Part shown: positions 24,247 through 36,700 of the stretch, piece after piece | Layout of the letters: the number at the start of each line of letters is the position of its first letter | Numbering within the stretch: the first letter of the stretch is position 1 | NCBI GenBank assembly: GCA_951217055.1 | Contig: OX578280.1 | Location: forward strand, 620,001-684,000 | DNA length: 64,000 nt | Reading direction: 5' to 3' | Source: Gerris lacustris | Lineage: Eukaryota > Arthropoda > Insecta > Hemiptera > Gerridae | Made by a program: the position numbers and the translations under genes | The notes under the pieces: model-generated | What the model was told of the DNA's origin: nothing | The model's input: only the letters and a program-made list of their open reading frames with translations | The model's database searches: none

Positions 24247-24822
24247 AATCGGTCTGAGACAAATCAGAAAAAGTTTTTCATATAATATATACGAGTTCAT
24301 AATTACTTAGCCCAGTATTTTCCATTTATTAGTTTTAGTAGGTACATTTAATTATTATTTAACATTTTCATCAAAATTTAAAAATAACTTCTCCTCGGCG
24401 GGGAATCGATCCTGGCCTCTCTCCGTCTGCGGTTAAAGCTATTTTCTCAGGAACTAGATTTTTCCAGGTAAAACGGCTTATATCGTTAGATTCGTATTTA
24501 AATGGACTATATTTTAGATTTTTTTAACCAAAATCGTCGGAACCCTTTTCCAAACATAATTTTTTACACGTTTTTTTCAGAGTTTTTTTGGGGGGTAGCG
24601 GCTCCAAATTTGAAGCTAAAATTCATTTCGGGGTATGATTATTCTGAACATGTATACACCAAATTTTCTCGTCTGCACAGACGTCAGACAGACGACAGAG
24701 GACAGACATTTTTTAAAAACCGCTTTTTTGGACTCAAAACGTGTAAATTTATCAATATTTCAAGATATAATTTTTGCCCCATCACAAATATTTTTACTTT
24801 CTCATTAATGAGAAAGTAAAAA
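24247..24822 (-). mobile_element. tRNA-derived SINE-like repeat family E, copy 1
   Basis: On the minus strand it has an A-box-like TAGCTTTAACCG and a B-box-like GGATCGATTCC about 35 bp apart, between a GAGAAAGTA hairpin head and the tail AAACTAATAAATGGAAAA. Other copies: 40836-41400 (plus), the head only at 29210-29320, and a chimera at 49935-50475. Confidence 0.6.
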
Positions 24823-25120
24823 TATAAAGCTCAGTTCTGTTATAGGTGTCTTCCTCTGGCACTTCTTTAGTTTGTTACTCCCCTTATAAAAAAAAACAGA
24901 GGGTAGTAACAATCTAAAGAAGGTGTACGGAATGTTCTTCTTTAGACTGTTACACCCCTTATAAAAACAAAAATGGTATATTCTTTGGTCCCAAACTACA
25001 TTGGACTAAACATCTCTTTTTTTCTTAATAGTTATTTAGTCAAAGATATTTTTATTCTAAAGCAGCTTAGGGGAGTAACTCTCTAAAGAAGTACCCTTCC
25101 TCTAATATTGAGTTTTTAAA
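24823..25120. repeat. Inverted and direct repeats of TCTTTAG...GTTACTCCCC
   Basis: CTTTAGTTTGTTACTCCCCT, its complement and a diverged third copy occur within 240 bp inside the hAT-like element. Confidence 0.5.
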
Positions 25121-26025
25121 AATAGCCTACTTTACTTTATTACTCAATATCTATTATAGCTAAATAATAGTGACATGCACTATTTTAAAAAGCAGCCAGG
25201 TTATATTAAATAGACTTTGTTCTGCCCTCTGTCTTTGTTCGAGCGATTGAAAGTGGAAAAATTATTTTATTTTAAAATGTTGAAAATACGTTAAGTTGTT
25301 ATACCTCAAGAACAAAAAAAGACGAGACTGTCCGAAATTAACAAAAGTTGGCTTACTAGTAAAAATTTACTTTTTAATCTAATCTAAAATAAAGTATCAG
25401 AGGAGGCATGTTCCTTTTATAATTCACAATATAATATCCACTAAGGATAATATAAAAAATTTGGGCATTGAAAATTTCAGGGCCCCAGAAAAAAATAATT
25501 ATTTATGTATGATTTTATATTTAAATATTATATTTTTTTCCTCAAATGATATTAATATTATAAAATTTTAGACATCCCAAAATTCAGTTACATAGCCATG
25601 TCCCAGTGACAGTTTAGGCCTACTTATTTTTTATAATATCAATACTATTTTTACTAACATAAAATAGGAATATTTTAGATTTAATAGTAAAATATTAAGG
25701 CTTACAATCTTATAGGCCAACTATGTATCCATTTTTAGGGTCCGTATAGGCGAAACCAAACCGAGAACAATTATTATAATTTCTTTGACTTTGCCTGGAG
25801 GTCGTTAAAGGTTCTTTATTCCCAAAAGAACCCAACACAAAAATTTGAAACTTTCTAGTTATTTTTTGTGTAATAACCCAAACAAATGTAAAGAAAGCCC
25901 CAAAAAATCACCCTTCTTTCACCCCCCCCCCCCCCCCCGGTCAAAACATTTCCTATTTCAAAAGGGCGGCCAAAAACCGTCTTGCCTGTGGCGGCCAAAA
26001 GTGTAGCACCGGCGCTGTATGTACG

Positions 26026-27307
26026 AGTAGAACAATAAAAATTAATATTGGCAGTAACAATTAATTATTCATTTTATAATTAAGAATCAAATAAACTTTG
26101 TTATTGAGAGCAAACTGTCATTTCCACGTAAATCAGACTTGTGTGAAAACTGCCTCTCTAGAGCCGGGGAATATTTCAGAAACAAATTTGACTTTTATTT
26201 ATGTTTATACTCAGTTATTACTCGTATCTTATTTATTAATTTTTTTAAATGCATAATCAATGTTAGGTTGTGAAACATTATTTCTCATCATTGAGAAGGT
26301 GCGGCCAGGAAACATTACTATGCCAAATACTTAATATTGTGGAAAATAATTCCACAACGTTTTCCCAAATATTTTAAAAATATAGGGGCGGTGATTAGGA
26401 GACGAGCCTGAGGCACGTGCGCTTTTTGTCCACATAAGACTGACGTATCGTACGCTTGCCAGCTATATTCCGTTCAAGTTTATCGGTAGGTAATTACACG
26501 TTTCACCGGTAAGATATAAGTATTAATTTCATTAGGTATAAATTTCCGCTTATTCCCGGTTTTCGGTACCTTTAAATTCCGTTCCAAAAGAAAAAAAAAA
26601 AATAGAATGGAGAGGAAAAAGAAACGAAATGTTAAACATTTTTGAGATTGAGAAGTCTTTACAAATGGCTCTCAGATGGATTTTATGGGACCAGTTTAAT
26701 CTTATATTACAGCGTTCAGAGCAGAACCTTACAAAAAAACCGCTGTCGACGGCTACAATTTCCTTTCCTCGAGAGATCCGACTTTGAATGATTTCGCTAA
26801 ATCGGTCGAAATCGGTTTCCGAAGCGGAAAGGAGGTGGAGAGGGGTGGAAATGAGCGGGTTGTGCTAGACGCAGTAAATCTGCCCCCGGGTGTTTCTCGG
26901 AGATTTGGCGTCCCGCCTGTCAGCGAGGTTCCCCCACTCTTCTCTCGACCAGAGAACCACGCTAACTTACCTCCGGACTCGCATTCTGACGCAACCACCT
27001 CTAACCCTAAAAGCATTTTTTTCGGGGTAACAAATCTCCTCTTTAACAAATAATAAACAAACACCCAGAACTAGAGAAAAGAACAAGGGGAAAAGCCGGC
27101 ACAAAACAATACTGGAATGTCGCTTTTATAAATCTTAAAATTCGATGTTTGGACCTAAAAACTCTTTTGATAGAAGAGACAATACTTTCTTCTAGAGTTA
27201 AGCTGGTAATTAATTTTCGAGGTACTTTTCTCTGCAGTGCTATATCATGTAATATCGCTTGCATAAATTCGTTTTGTTGTGGGAAGTGGGAACAAACAAC
27301 AAACAAA
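26026..27307. other. Gene-free; complex block at about 26400-27060
   Basis: Frames at 26753-27064 on both strands are mirror shadows without splice context or known motifs. The block is GC-richer than average and not repeated in this window. Confidence 0.3.
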
Positions 27308-28048
27308 ATAATTTCAAGATAAAAAGAACTTTTTATATACTACGTTTTTAAATTTTCTGTTGAATCATATGTAATGACAATGATAATATAATTGTCATTG
27401 TTATAATATAATGTTAGTGAAAAAAAAAATAGTTTCGAATTTATTTACTTCACTTAAATGACAACCATCTAGAGAGCTGATGTTAAACCTATAAAAGGAC
27501 AAATCTTTGTACAACGGATCTCCCCTACACCCTACACCAAATCTAAACCGTGCCATTGATATGCTCCCGTGTAGGGACAGTAAGAGAAGAAAAAGAAGAA
27601 TGTGTACAAGTAAAGAAGTGCTGATGCAGAAAAATTAAACCGATTCCTAGGACACAAGTTTAAACAAACCTGGTGGTCACACGTCATTAATTTATTTCTT
27701 TGTTTACTTTTCCTTTTTCGCTGTCATTCAATGTTTATCTCTATAATAAAAAATCACAAATTTGAAACCCATCAAAATGAAGATTGTAAATATGGGACAT
27801 GTCAAAACAAATAAAATAACTTGCGGATTTTTTCCGAACTAACTTTCCAAACAGCACAATTTGCTGAAAACTAATTTAATTCTGCTGAAAGATGGCTAAA
27901 AGTATTAAAATAATGCATTGTCATCGTGTTCTGAGCTATTCTAAAAGTTTCAAATGTCTAGCTACTCGGGAAGTTAGTTAAACATCGATTGCAAGATTTG
28001 TACTGGACAAACAAATAAACAAGAAAGCAAGCTAATAAAAACGTAGTA
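27308..28048 (+). repeat. Dispersed repeat family C, copy 2
   Basis: Same ends as 5231-5861. About 155 bp in the middle (27560-27715) differ from the other two copies. It is followed directly by copy 3. Confidence 0.8.
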
Positions 28049-28602
28049 ATAATTTCAAGATAAAAAGAACTTTTTATATACCACGTTTTTAAATTTTCTG
28101 TTGAATCGTATGTAATGTTGATAATACAATTGTTTTTGTTATATAATGTTAGTGAAAAAGAAAATAGTTCCGAATTTATTTACTTCACATAAATGACAAC
28201 CATCTAGAGAGCTGATCTTAAACTTATAAAAGGACAAATCTTTGTACAACGGATCTCCCCAACACCAAATCTAAACCGTGCCATCGATATATTTGAAATA
28301 ATATAATCGATATATTTCCTGTTTTACTGTCATTCAATGTTTATCTCTTATTTATAAAAATCACAAATTTGAAACCCGTCAAAATGAAGATTATAAATAT
28401 GGGACATGGCAAATTAAATTCTGCTGAAAGATAGCTAAAAGTATTAAAATAATGCATTGTCATCGTGTTCTGAGCTACGCTAAAAGTTTCAAATGTCTAG
28501 CTATTCGGGAAGTTAGTATAAAATCGATTGCAAGATTTGTACTGGACAAACAAACAAACAAACAAACAAGAAAGCAAGCAGCAAGTTAATAAAAACGTAG
28601 TA
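28049..28602 (+). repeat. Dispersed repeat family C, copy 3 (tandem to copy 2)
   Basis: Begins at the end of copy 2 and has an internal deletion near 28408 relative to copy 1. Confidence 0.8.
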
Positions 28603-29209
28603 AAATACCTAGAATTATTCAACTGACGATTTAAACGGTTAGTTTTTTCCATAGAGTATAAAAACCTGATTAACCTGAAAATGAGAAAAACCGCGCGTCA
28701 AGATGAAACGGAAACGGTGCGTCGACCAGACTGGTATTTTCCCCAGTTTTGCATCACTTGTCATGCAAGCTGTACGATAGAACGTAGTTTGTGGACCTGG
28801 CAAGGACGACAAAAGCAACTCACAGTTGCTTTTGGTTCGCGTCGACAGGATGAGTTTGCACTCGGATATTTACTCACAGGAACAGGATTCAGTCAGAATG
28901 CAAATTGAATTGCTTTATTTGCCAGAAAGTGATGAAATGTGAAACACTTGTTGGGTTGCCAATGAGATCGCATTTGGATTTTTCTAACTAGTTGTTTATT
29001 TTTATTTTCTCGGTACTTTTTGAAAGAAGTCAACTCGTGTTATTTCCAGTGAATTTCTCATAACTAACCTTTGAGTTTAATTTGACATTATTTTGTAAGG
29101 GGAAAGTATTTTTACTTTGTATATTTACTGTATTATCTATACAAAATGTTATCAGTTAGACTATAAAGTTGCTAAACTTCTTAATTAATCAATGGTTTTA
29201 TCAAATATA
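28603..29209. other. Gene-free; one ATG-initiated 75-aa frame of unknown status
   Basis: The frame 28681-28908 (MRKTARQDETETVRRPDWYF...) starts with ATG but has no recognised motif, homologue or splice signals. It is not called as a gene. Confidence 0.3.
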
Positions 29210-29320
29210 AAGTATTGTGATGGCGCGAAAATTCGATTTTGAGATTTTGATGGATTTACACGTTTTGAGGTCCCTTGAGTCCTAAAAAGTGGTTTTTAAA
29301 AAATGTCCCCTAAAGATCTA
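29210..29320 (+). mobile_element. SINE-like family E head fragment
   Basis: Shares TTTACACGTTTTGAGGTCCC and AAAAGTGGTTTTTAAAAA with the copies at 40836 and 49935; truncated before the tRNA-like part. Confidence 0.65.
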
Positions 29321-29936
29321 AAACAGCAAGACTTAAAAAAGCTACATATATACATTATACATTCACTACGTGGAAGTCGTACTTCATTAAAAATCCGATA
29401 TGGAAATTACGGAATATCAACGGAAAGAATTAAAGGTGCCGGAAAAAGAAAACATTTTATTACGTAAATTCTCGACAGCAAAAATCAACCTATTGAACCT
29501 TGAATAAGTATATATTATAAAATAAAAACAAAAATTGGGGAGGAGGAGGCAGGCGTATAACTTCACTTGAAATTATTTCCTTCCAAGGTCGATATATGTA
29601 CGCCTCTACGCCTACACGTGATTTAGATCACTTCTAGCTGTAGTCGAATCCCTTGTTCTTAAACATTATTGATAGCAAACGTATATTTAAGTACTGTTTA
29701 TATTTTATCTGAGTTTATGTTTTTTTTTAGTTTTATTAAATTTTACTAAAACTACATTTATAAGTTTTTTTAAGGGCATTTATCATGAACTGATAACAGT
29801 AAAAACAACGAAGTAATACCTGATGAGTGATGAGTGATGAAGCAGAAGTTGCTTACATCTTAATCTAGCTATGGCCTAATCTTGTCAAGTTTAAACATGT
29901 AAAATAAACAGCAAACAAGAAAGAAAAGTATACAAT

Positions 29937-30468
29937 AGTACATTACGCGTCGAGTGCGGAAAGTAGCATTTTGCATGCGAGTGTGGAGTTTGCACCCGAG
30001 CGATAGCGAGGGTTGTAAAACCACACAAGCAATGCAAAATGCCGTTTTCGCTCGAGTTGCGTACCGTACTTTATCTACGATTGTTAGATTTAATTATAAA
30101 TACAGAAAAAAATAAACTTGCTGTATGTAAGTTCGTATCTCTCTCTTGATAAAGATGACATTAATTCTTGAGTTGTATTTTTTGCCGAATTAATTATTTC
30201 TGGAGGAGTATTATTCTCTACATTTTCGTCAAAGTCACGTAATTCACTCATTGTTTTTCACTAAAAACTCGATATAAACAGCTACTTTAATAAAAGAACA
30301 GCAAATTAGTTTTGTTAAATGTAAACAAACTAGCTAATCGTGCGTAAAGCTGAAGAATTCTTCAGAACTATGAGACGCGCATGCGCAATAAATACAAGTA
30401 CGTAAATAATTACTTTCAACGCATCTAAACAGAGATATAATGTTTATATTTCTTATCAATCGTAGATA
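29937..30468 (-). mobile_element. Crypton-like non-autonomous element, copy 1
   Basis: It opens with a 134-bp imperfect palindrome (29937-30070) and closes with CAATCGTAGATAA, the inverse of an internal TTATCTACGATTG. It carries a 53-aa N-terminal coding fragment on the minus strand. It has no evident target duplication, which would fit a tyrosine-recombinase element. Copy 2 is at 37542-38114. Confidence 0.5.
30090..30251 (-). pseudogene. N-terminal fragment resembling Crypton/tyrosine-recombinase-like protein
   Basis: The peptide starts MSELRDFDENVENNTPPEII and continues with SLSRERYELTYSKF. An acidic N-terminus followed by S-x-x-R-Y-x-x-x-Y-x-x-F matches the start of the SAM-like core-binding domain in animal Crypton and ZMYM/QRICH1-type proteins, as I remember that family. 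It stops after 53 aa, and no catalytic domain (the R...HxxR...Y set) follows. GTTTAT after AGCAA could be a decayed splice donor, so this may be exon 1 of a deleted parent. Confidence 0.4.
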
Positions 30469-30701
30469 ATATATTATTATGTTATAGAGTATTGAGTATG
30501 TGCGAAATGTGAACAAAATTGATATATTGGGCTGGCCTCAGACACTGGCATTAGTTAGCCGACAGCTTTGCTATGCATTTTTTGAGAATATAGCGTAGGT
30601 TATATGAAGCACATACAGATGATATTACAGGACAGCTCCTATATGAAATAATAATGAGTATTATAACAGGATCAAGGTTCTTTGTTTTAATGAAAGTCCG
30701 G
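30469..30701. other. Gene-free
   Basis: Nothing supported. Confidence 0.4.
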
Positions 30702-30709
30702 TTTGTAAC

Positions 30710-31514
30710 TAGGGTTGCCAGATTTTCAGCAAGTCTCGTCGGGACACATCAGCTGACCGGGGGGGGGGGGGGGGGGGGGGAGGGTAAAATAAAATTTGTA
30801 AAATAAAACTAATGTTGTTAATAATTTAAATGATTTTTAATAATTATAACAAATATTTATTATATAATTAACATATAACAAAAGAATAAATAATTGAGAA
30901 AATTTAACACAAGATAAACTAAATACAACAAACAATACTTTTCCTATAACTTCCAAAGTAAAATTAAAAATAAGAAAGTCAAGAATAATAGAATTTAAAT
31001 AAATGGATATTATTATTTTCACTGTCCATTTTTAAAACCAAAATCAACAGAATACAAAACACTGATTACTACAACAAACCGTATAACGTATAATCTATAT
31101 AAATTACAAGAAACGAAGATTTAAAAACAAGAATAGGGGGAATTACAGAAATTAGAACCTTCCTATTTCTGCTTTCAAAAACAATCAGCCAACCAGCAAA
31201 GACATCTCTCAAAAACCATCACAATTTCAATCGCACTACATCTCTGCTGCTCTACAGATATCTAATCTTATCTGCTATCACCTATCAGTCGTCAATGACA
31301 ATGACAACCCACAGCTCATTCTATACGTTATAATTTAGCTCTTTTGTTTGCTTTATTAAAAAAATATACGTATATTATAATTTAAAAAGTAAATATTAAA
31401 GAAATCGGTCGATATCGGGACATATTTGAATCCCGCCAGGACTTGAAATGTGAGCGGGACTAACTCGTCAATATCGGGACTGTCCCGCTCAAATCGGGAC
31501 GTCTGGCAACCCTA
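30710..31514. mobile_element. hAT-like non-autonomous element with 8-bp target duplication TTTGTAAC
   Basis: The inverted ends are TAGGGTTGCCAGA and TCTGGCAACCCTA. TTTGTAAC lies exactly at both flanks (30702-30709, 31515-31522). A poly(G) of about 22 bases sits 50 bp inside the left end. ATATCGGGAC is repeated in the right subterminal part. 805 bp, no transposase. Confidence 0.88.
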
Positions 31515-31522
31515 TTTGTAAC

Positions 31523-31925
31523 AAATAATTATTTGAAATAATAATGTGAAAGTGAGTACATGGAGGAACGTATAGTAGTCAGCTGTAAACAGTGTTTCAT
31601 ATAATACATCAAATAACAAACAGGTTTAATAGAAAGACACGTGATTTGTTCACTGCACTATCATGTTCAGAATAACACGCTCCATGTTGATTCACATTCA
31701 TTCTGGTTAACAAATTATTTTTCTTCATCTTTCTTCAGTTATAAACTCATGGAGTTTCCGTACCTTTATTATTCTGTGCATTATCATTTTGTTTACCCGT
31801 CCGTTATATATGAGGTACTTAGATATGCATGCTACTTGCTACTGTATTTCATTTGTTATATACCACGTATGTTATATACTGCATTTCATTTGTTATATAC
31901 TGTATTTTTTATTTATTACATACCA
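31523..31925. other. Gene-free
   Basis: Open frames around 31641-32093 run into the next element and are Tyr/Phe-rich, from AT-rich sequence and short duplications (CATTTGTTATATAC). Confidence 0.4.
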
Positions 31926-31933
31926 TGTACCAT

Positions 31934-32693
31934 CAGGGCCAGATTTAGGCATAGGCGACATAGGCAGCCGCCTAGGGGCCCGCACCACAAGGGGGCCCGC
32001 GCACCACGAACGATTTTTTTTATGCTTCCATTAACTTGGGTAATCTCGGAAATTGGAATGAAATCCTACTTATTCATAGAGAACGTGACCTAAATCTTAT
32101 TTTTCAATTAAAAATATTCAATCTTAGTCCAGTTATCAAAAGAATTGCGGAATTAAATCAGAAAGTTTTGATATAGATCATTGTTGTTTGAAATTGAACA
32201 TAATGTAAGTGTCTCACACATATTTTTTTCTTTACAAATAAGGTCCAAATTATTTTCTTGACACCTCGGAAGCTTAAAAACATTTCCTTTTAGCAAATTT
32301 TTGAAGAAAATTAATCTATTGCAATGATTTTTTGAAAATTTTCTCCATGAAAATCCGTTTTAGACCATTCTTAATCGATTCCTGAAATTTAACACTTTTT
32401 TTTGTATGTATATAATTGATGCATATATATTAAATGTGTCACTCCAGACGACATCTCACCCTAGGATGCACTTAAACTTAAAAAGTCCAAACAAATTTTA
32501 AAAGAGAGAAGGAGATTAGTTTACGTTTTTAAAAAACGTAAACTACACTTACCGGACTTTTATTCCAACTAACATCCTTCTCTCTTATATATATTCTACA
32601 AGTCCACAAAATTCCCCCTTCTTTTTTTCAAATTTTAAAATGTCAATAATATCAAAAGAAGGGATGAGTTCACATATTTTAAATCCAGCCCTG
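31934..32693. mobile_element. hAT-like non-autonomous element with 8-bp target duplication TGTACCAT
   Basis: The ends CAGGGCCAGATTTAG and TTAAATCCAGCCCTG are inverted repeats. TGTACCAT flanks both (31926-31933, 32694-32701). It contains a nested foldback at 32495-32600. 760 bp, no transposase. Confidence 0.88.
32495..32600. repeat. Nested foldback inside hAT-like element
   Basis: The inner palindrome AGTTTACGTTTTT/AAAAAACGTAAACT lies within an outer pair AAGAGAGAAGGA/TCCTTCTCTCTT. Confidence 0.75.
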
Positions 32694-32701
32694 TGTACCA
32701 T

Positions 32702-33340
32702 GTACCACATAAATAACAGAAAAGTTAGGTACTTTTAGTGAAGTCAATATCATCTATTTAAATACTTACTAAACTTGTTGATTTACAGAACTTCGCATGT
32801 GCTTATTGTTTTTGTTTTTTTTTGCTTTGTTTATTGTTATAATGAGCATAAAGCACACAAGATATTTGTACTTAATTCAAATCTATGAAAATTACGTTGT
32901 TATATAAGGTCGATGGGTCAAGTGCAATTTTTGTTGTGGTGATTTTTTCTAGCATTGAAATTATCGTTTCCTCTTTATATAATAAGAAGAAATAAGTATA
33001 ATATCTTCTTTCATTTTGGTTGTCATTTATCACCTGAAAATCTACAACAAAATACTTTAGTTTAATTAACGTACCTAAGAATTCTTGAAATAAGTCAATT
33101 ATTTTCTTCTTTGACGCAAGTAATTTTTTTAAATAATCCCCCTTTATCTCGCGTTTCCTTGCGTAATTAACTATTTTATAATTAAAATAAATTAATAATT
33201 TATTACAATGACGTTAATTATGACAATTTAGTTTTAGTCCAATGTTGGTAGACCACGTTTGGAGGATAAGAAAGATAGAGGTAAAAAAGATAAGATAATG
33301 GGTTCAAAATAATGCATAATTTAATAAGATCAGTTGAGGT
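32702..33340. other. Gene-free, presumed upstream flank of the PRA1 gene
   Basis: AT-rich; no repeat family was recognised. Confidence 0.4.
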
Positions 33341-33353
33341 AGTTATTTAGTTA

Positions 33354-33360
33354 TCAGTCT
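33354..33360 (+). promoter_or_regulatory. Possible initiator (TCAGTCT) for the PRA1 gene
   Basis: It matches the arthropod Inr consensus TCAKTY about 390 bp before the start codon, with no TATA box. A single short match is weak evidence. Confidence 0.2.
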
Positions 33361-33742
33361 CATTTCTTACTCGAGAGAGCAGATTAATTCCAGTGTTTTA
33401 GTTTTAGTAACATATTTTTAGAATCGTGAGAAGTTTCAAAGTATTATAAACTCGAAAAGAAGTTAGTGACTATTTTGTTTTTCTTTTCGTTCCGATTTTG
33501 GGTTGGGTGTGGAGAAAATACTTTAAAATCTTAGATAAGATATTTTTTTGTAGACGGTAAATTGGAATTAGTCTGTCTAGGGATTTTTCAGTGGACGTTT
33601 GAACTCCAGTGAGGCAACATTGTGTGGAACGGCTGATTTCTGTTTACATCTGCACCAGTCTAATTATTTAGCCCATATGTTTGTCTCACTCTTTTATAAG
33701 TCTTTCGTGGTTTTAGCCATATCAATATTTGTGGCTTTAACT

Positions 33743-36700
33743 ATGTCGGAAATAACGATAGACATCGCCGATAACGCTTTACCTCCGTCTCTACAAAAAA
33801 GGTATGTTTCTATACTTTTTATTCCATTGACAATTGTATTTATAAGTTTAAAACACGGTTTAAAATAGTTTGTTTTCCCTTGTCAGTTGATATCTACAAT
33901 TCTTATCTATCATGTTACATCTACTTTCTTTTACAGTCAATTTTCTCAATACCTGAAGAATCTACCGTCTAAATTAACGTTCTCTTCTGCGAGAGAATGG
34001 TTCGGCGTAACCAGAGCGAATATAAGGCCATGGGGTGAATTTGCCAACACGGACAATTTTAAAACACCACCGAGTCTGCAAAGGATGTTAAAACGAGCTG
34101 TGAACAATGTTTCACATTTCCAAGGCAATTATCTTACCATATCTACCATCTTGATGGCCTATTCTCTGTAAGTTCTTTTCATTTTAATAAACTGTTTCTT
34201 ACCATTTTTTTAATCGAGTTCTTCAAATTGTTTTGATCGATAGAGGAACATAATAGCGTAATTTTTAATATCATTGATACCTTATCCAAATTGATTTACA
34301 TTAGATATTTTTATTCCGATTCTTGAAGAATTTTATATGTCTAAATAATCATTGACAAAGGAAATCCATCTCCACTCCATCTCGTCCTCCCACGAACAAA
34401 AACAGTAGCACTAGGGTCTTCCTAGATGAGGCTCATGCCGTTGACAGGATTTCATACCTGAGTGTTCTGTGGAAACTCAACGGCGTCCTTCCCTTTACCT
34501 ACTAGCTTACTCTGAAATCCTATCTCCATGAAAGACTTCCAAGCTCTTCTCACTCACCTACGTATCCTATACTTGCCGATTACCTCAAGGAGGTATTCTA
34601 GGTCCTTTGTAGTTCTCTTTTTATACATCTGATTTTCCCCAACAGCCAAGTACTCAATTAGCTACCTCTGCCGATGATAAATGTATATTTTCCGCCGTCT
34701 ACAATCCTAACAGAGCAGCTTTTCAAAACCACCTTATCTTCCAGGTTGAGTAAATGGAGGATAATAATAAATGAACAAAAAGGTGTCTATGTGACTTTCC
34801 TTCAACCTAGGAGTTATCCCACTATCCTCTCGGCCTTTATCTTGACTGATTAACTTGGGCTCAGCACTCAAAACCTAAACGTACTCACACTAACAGACGT
34901 TATGAACTCCTTGACCTAAGATTCCACCTGTATCTTTATAATAAGATCCTTATTTATAAGTCAATCCTTCAACCCATTTGGACCAATGGAATTGAGCTCT
35001 GGGGTAGCACTAAGCGCTCTAATTCTTATAGACTGTAATCCCTTTAATCAAAGATTCTTCAAAAAATCATCAATTCCCTGTCATGCTTTTCTAACCTTAC
35101 AATTCACCTCGACCTTAAATTTCCTTTTGTACATGACTTAGTTCTTCCATAAAAATTAAATTAATAAAAAAAAGTAAAATTCTATGAAACCTTAAATGAC
35201 CATCCTAATCATTTAGTTAAATCCATGGCATCCCTCCATGTCCCTGTGAAGTAATTCACAAATACTAAATACAAGTATAAATCATATGTGCAGAGAAATA
35301 ATTTGATACAAAAAAGTGTCCTCCAACTAAAAGAACTATGTCTGTTTTTCAACAAAATTTCATCATGTCGGCAAAACCTCACTGCTCAGACATCAGAAAC
35401 TGTTGTGCCGATCATTTAGACATAGAAATCAGCTGAAGAGGCTTGAAGTTCAGCCTTGAAGTCTGTTACTATAATGGACACCCTCAACCGATGTACTGAA
35501 TTAGTGTTACCAACGTCAGGAGTACTACTGCTGGGTAGCCACTCCTCTCTCAATATTCTGTGTTATTCAATTTAATAATATCACTGTTACTTTTGCAGCA
35601 AAATTAATTTGCAAATAATATAAATCTAAAATAAAAATAAAAGTAATTTTCATTTTCACTGTCACTAGCATGGAAAAATTGTTCTGTTTTATTCTTTCTT
35701 GAATCTATTGTGTGATAATCCTTAATATCAATGTAGACATTAAAATAAAGAGATACAGTCTACTCCTGATAAATTGAAATCTTGGTGACCTCAAGAAAAA
35801 TTCGAATTAACGAGAGTTTTTAATTATCGGGTGTTTTATTTATCAAGAGGAGCCAAGGGAAAATTTAAAATTAACGACAGTTTAGAAGCGTACATTTTAT
35901 AGTACAAACATACATATGTACAGTACAATAAAATATATTTGATATTAATAAAATGTAGTATACATTTAAATAAAATGTAATATATTTAAAATAAAATTTA
36001 AAGACGTATAATATTGTTCTCATCAACATCAACTTTATTCCGATATAGTCTTGAAATTTTGGATGATACCCTGATCTAATAGCAGTAACTTAGAGGTATT
36101 GTGTTCAAGGGCCTTGATGGGGGATTGTTATGGACTGTACTTTTGTCCGTGAAAACCAAAATGCTGTCCTTTCCTTTTCATATCACAATCGCACAAGGTC
36201 GCTCATCCCTCTTCCCTTACAATTAACACAAGGGCTCACATCTGACCTTCAATTTATAGCGTGTTACCGAGAAAAAGATCTCAGTTCCTACTTCAAATTA
36301 CCGAGTGTATCTAAATACACAGGTTTTTTTTCAATTTACCGGGAGAATCTCAAGGGACCGGAGTATTTATTCAAATTACCGGGAGTTTCAATTTATCGAG
36401 AGTTTTAATTACCGGGAGTAGACTGTATCAGGTTTCCTCAATTTATAAAATTGAATCCTCTGTCTCTGTGCAAATATATAATGGTATTTCAGATTAATTA
36501 AGACCTCTATGATCTCTTAATTAATCTCTGTCTTAGATTAATTAATAATCTAAGACTCAGTGATAAAATGTCGACACATATGTCTGAATGATTGGCACAA
36601 CAAAGTAACTGATGTCTGAGCAGTCAGGTTTTGCCGACATAGGCGTAGTTGTTTGAGTCGGTGGATCCTTTTTGTATGAAACGAACTTTAATTTGCACAC

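Larger units (their letters stand above)
23719..26017. mobile_element. 2.3-kb non-autonomous hAT-like element with 8-bp target duplication TATGTACG
   Basis: The inverted ends are CAGCGCCGGCGCTAC and GTAGCACCGGCGCTG (one mismatch). TATGTACG lies directly outside each end (23711-23718, 26018-26025). GCCTGTGGCGGCCAAA recurs just inside both ends. No transposase-like frame was seen. A family E SINE-like repeat (24247-24822) and an 18-base poly(C) (25922-25939) lie inside. Confidence 0.88.

Noticed and set aside
26753..27064. Mirror frames of 103 and 89 aa on opposite strands
   Set aside because: The two frames are shadows of each other, start at non-ATG codons or lack context, and show no known domain.
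28681..28908. ATG-initiated 75-aa frame
   Set aside because: No homologue or motif recalled, no splice or promoter support; length is expected by chance in 64 kb.
33599..33742. Upstream extension of the PRA1 reading frame
   Set aside because: The longest extension starts at TTG; the in-frame ATG at about 33678 would add an atypical hydrophobic N-terminus. The ATG at 33743 gives the normal family length.
36130..36408. 92-aa frame starting MDCTFVREN
   Set aside because: It lies wholly within the pogo/Tigger-like MITE and ends in its terminal repeat motifs.
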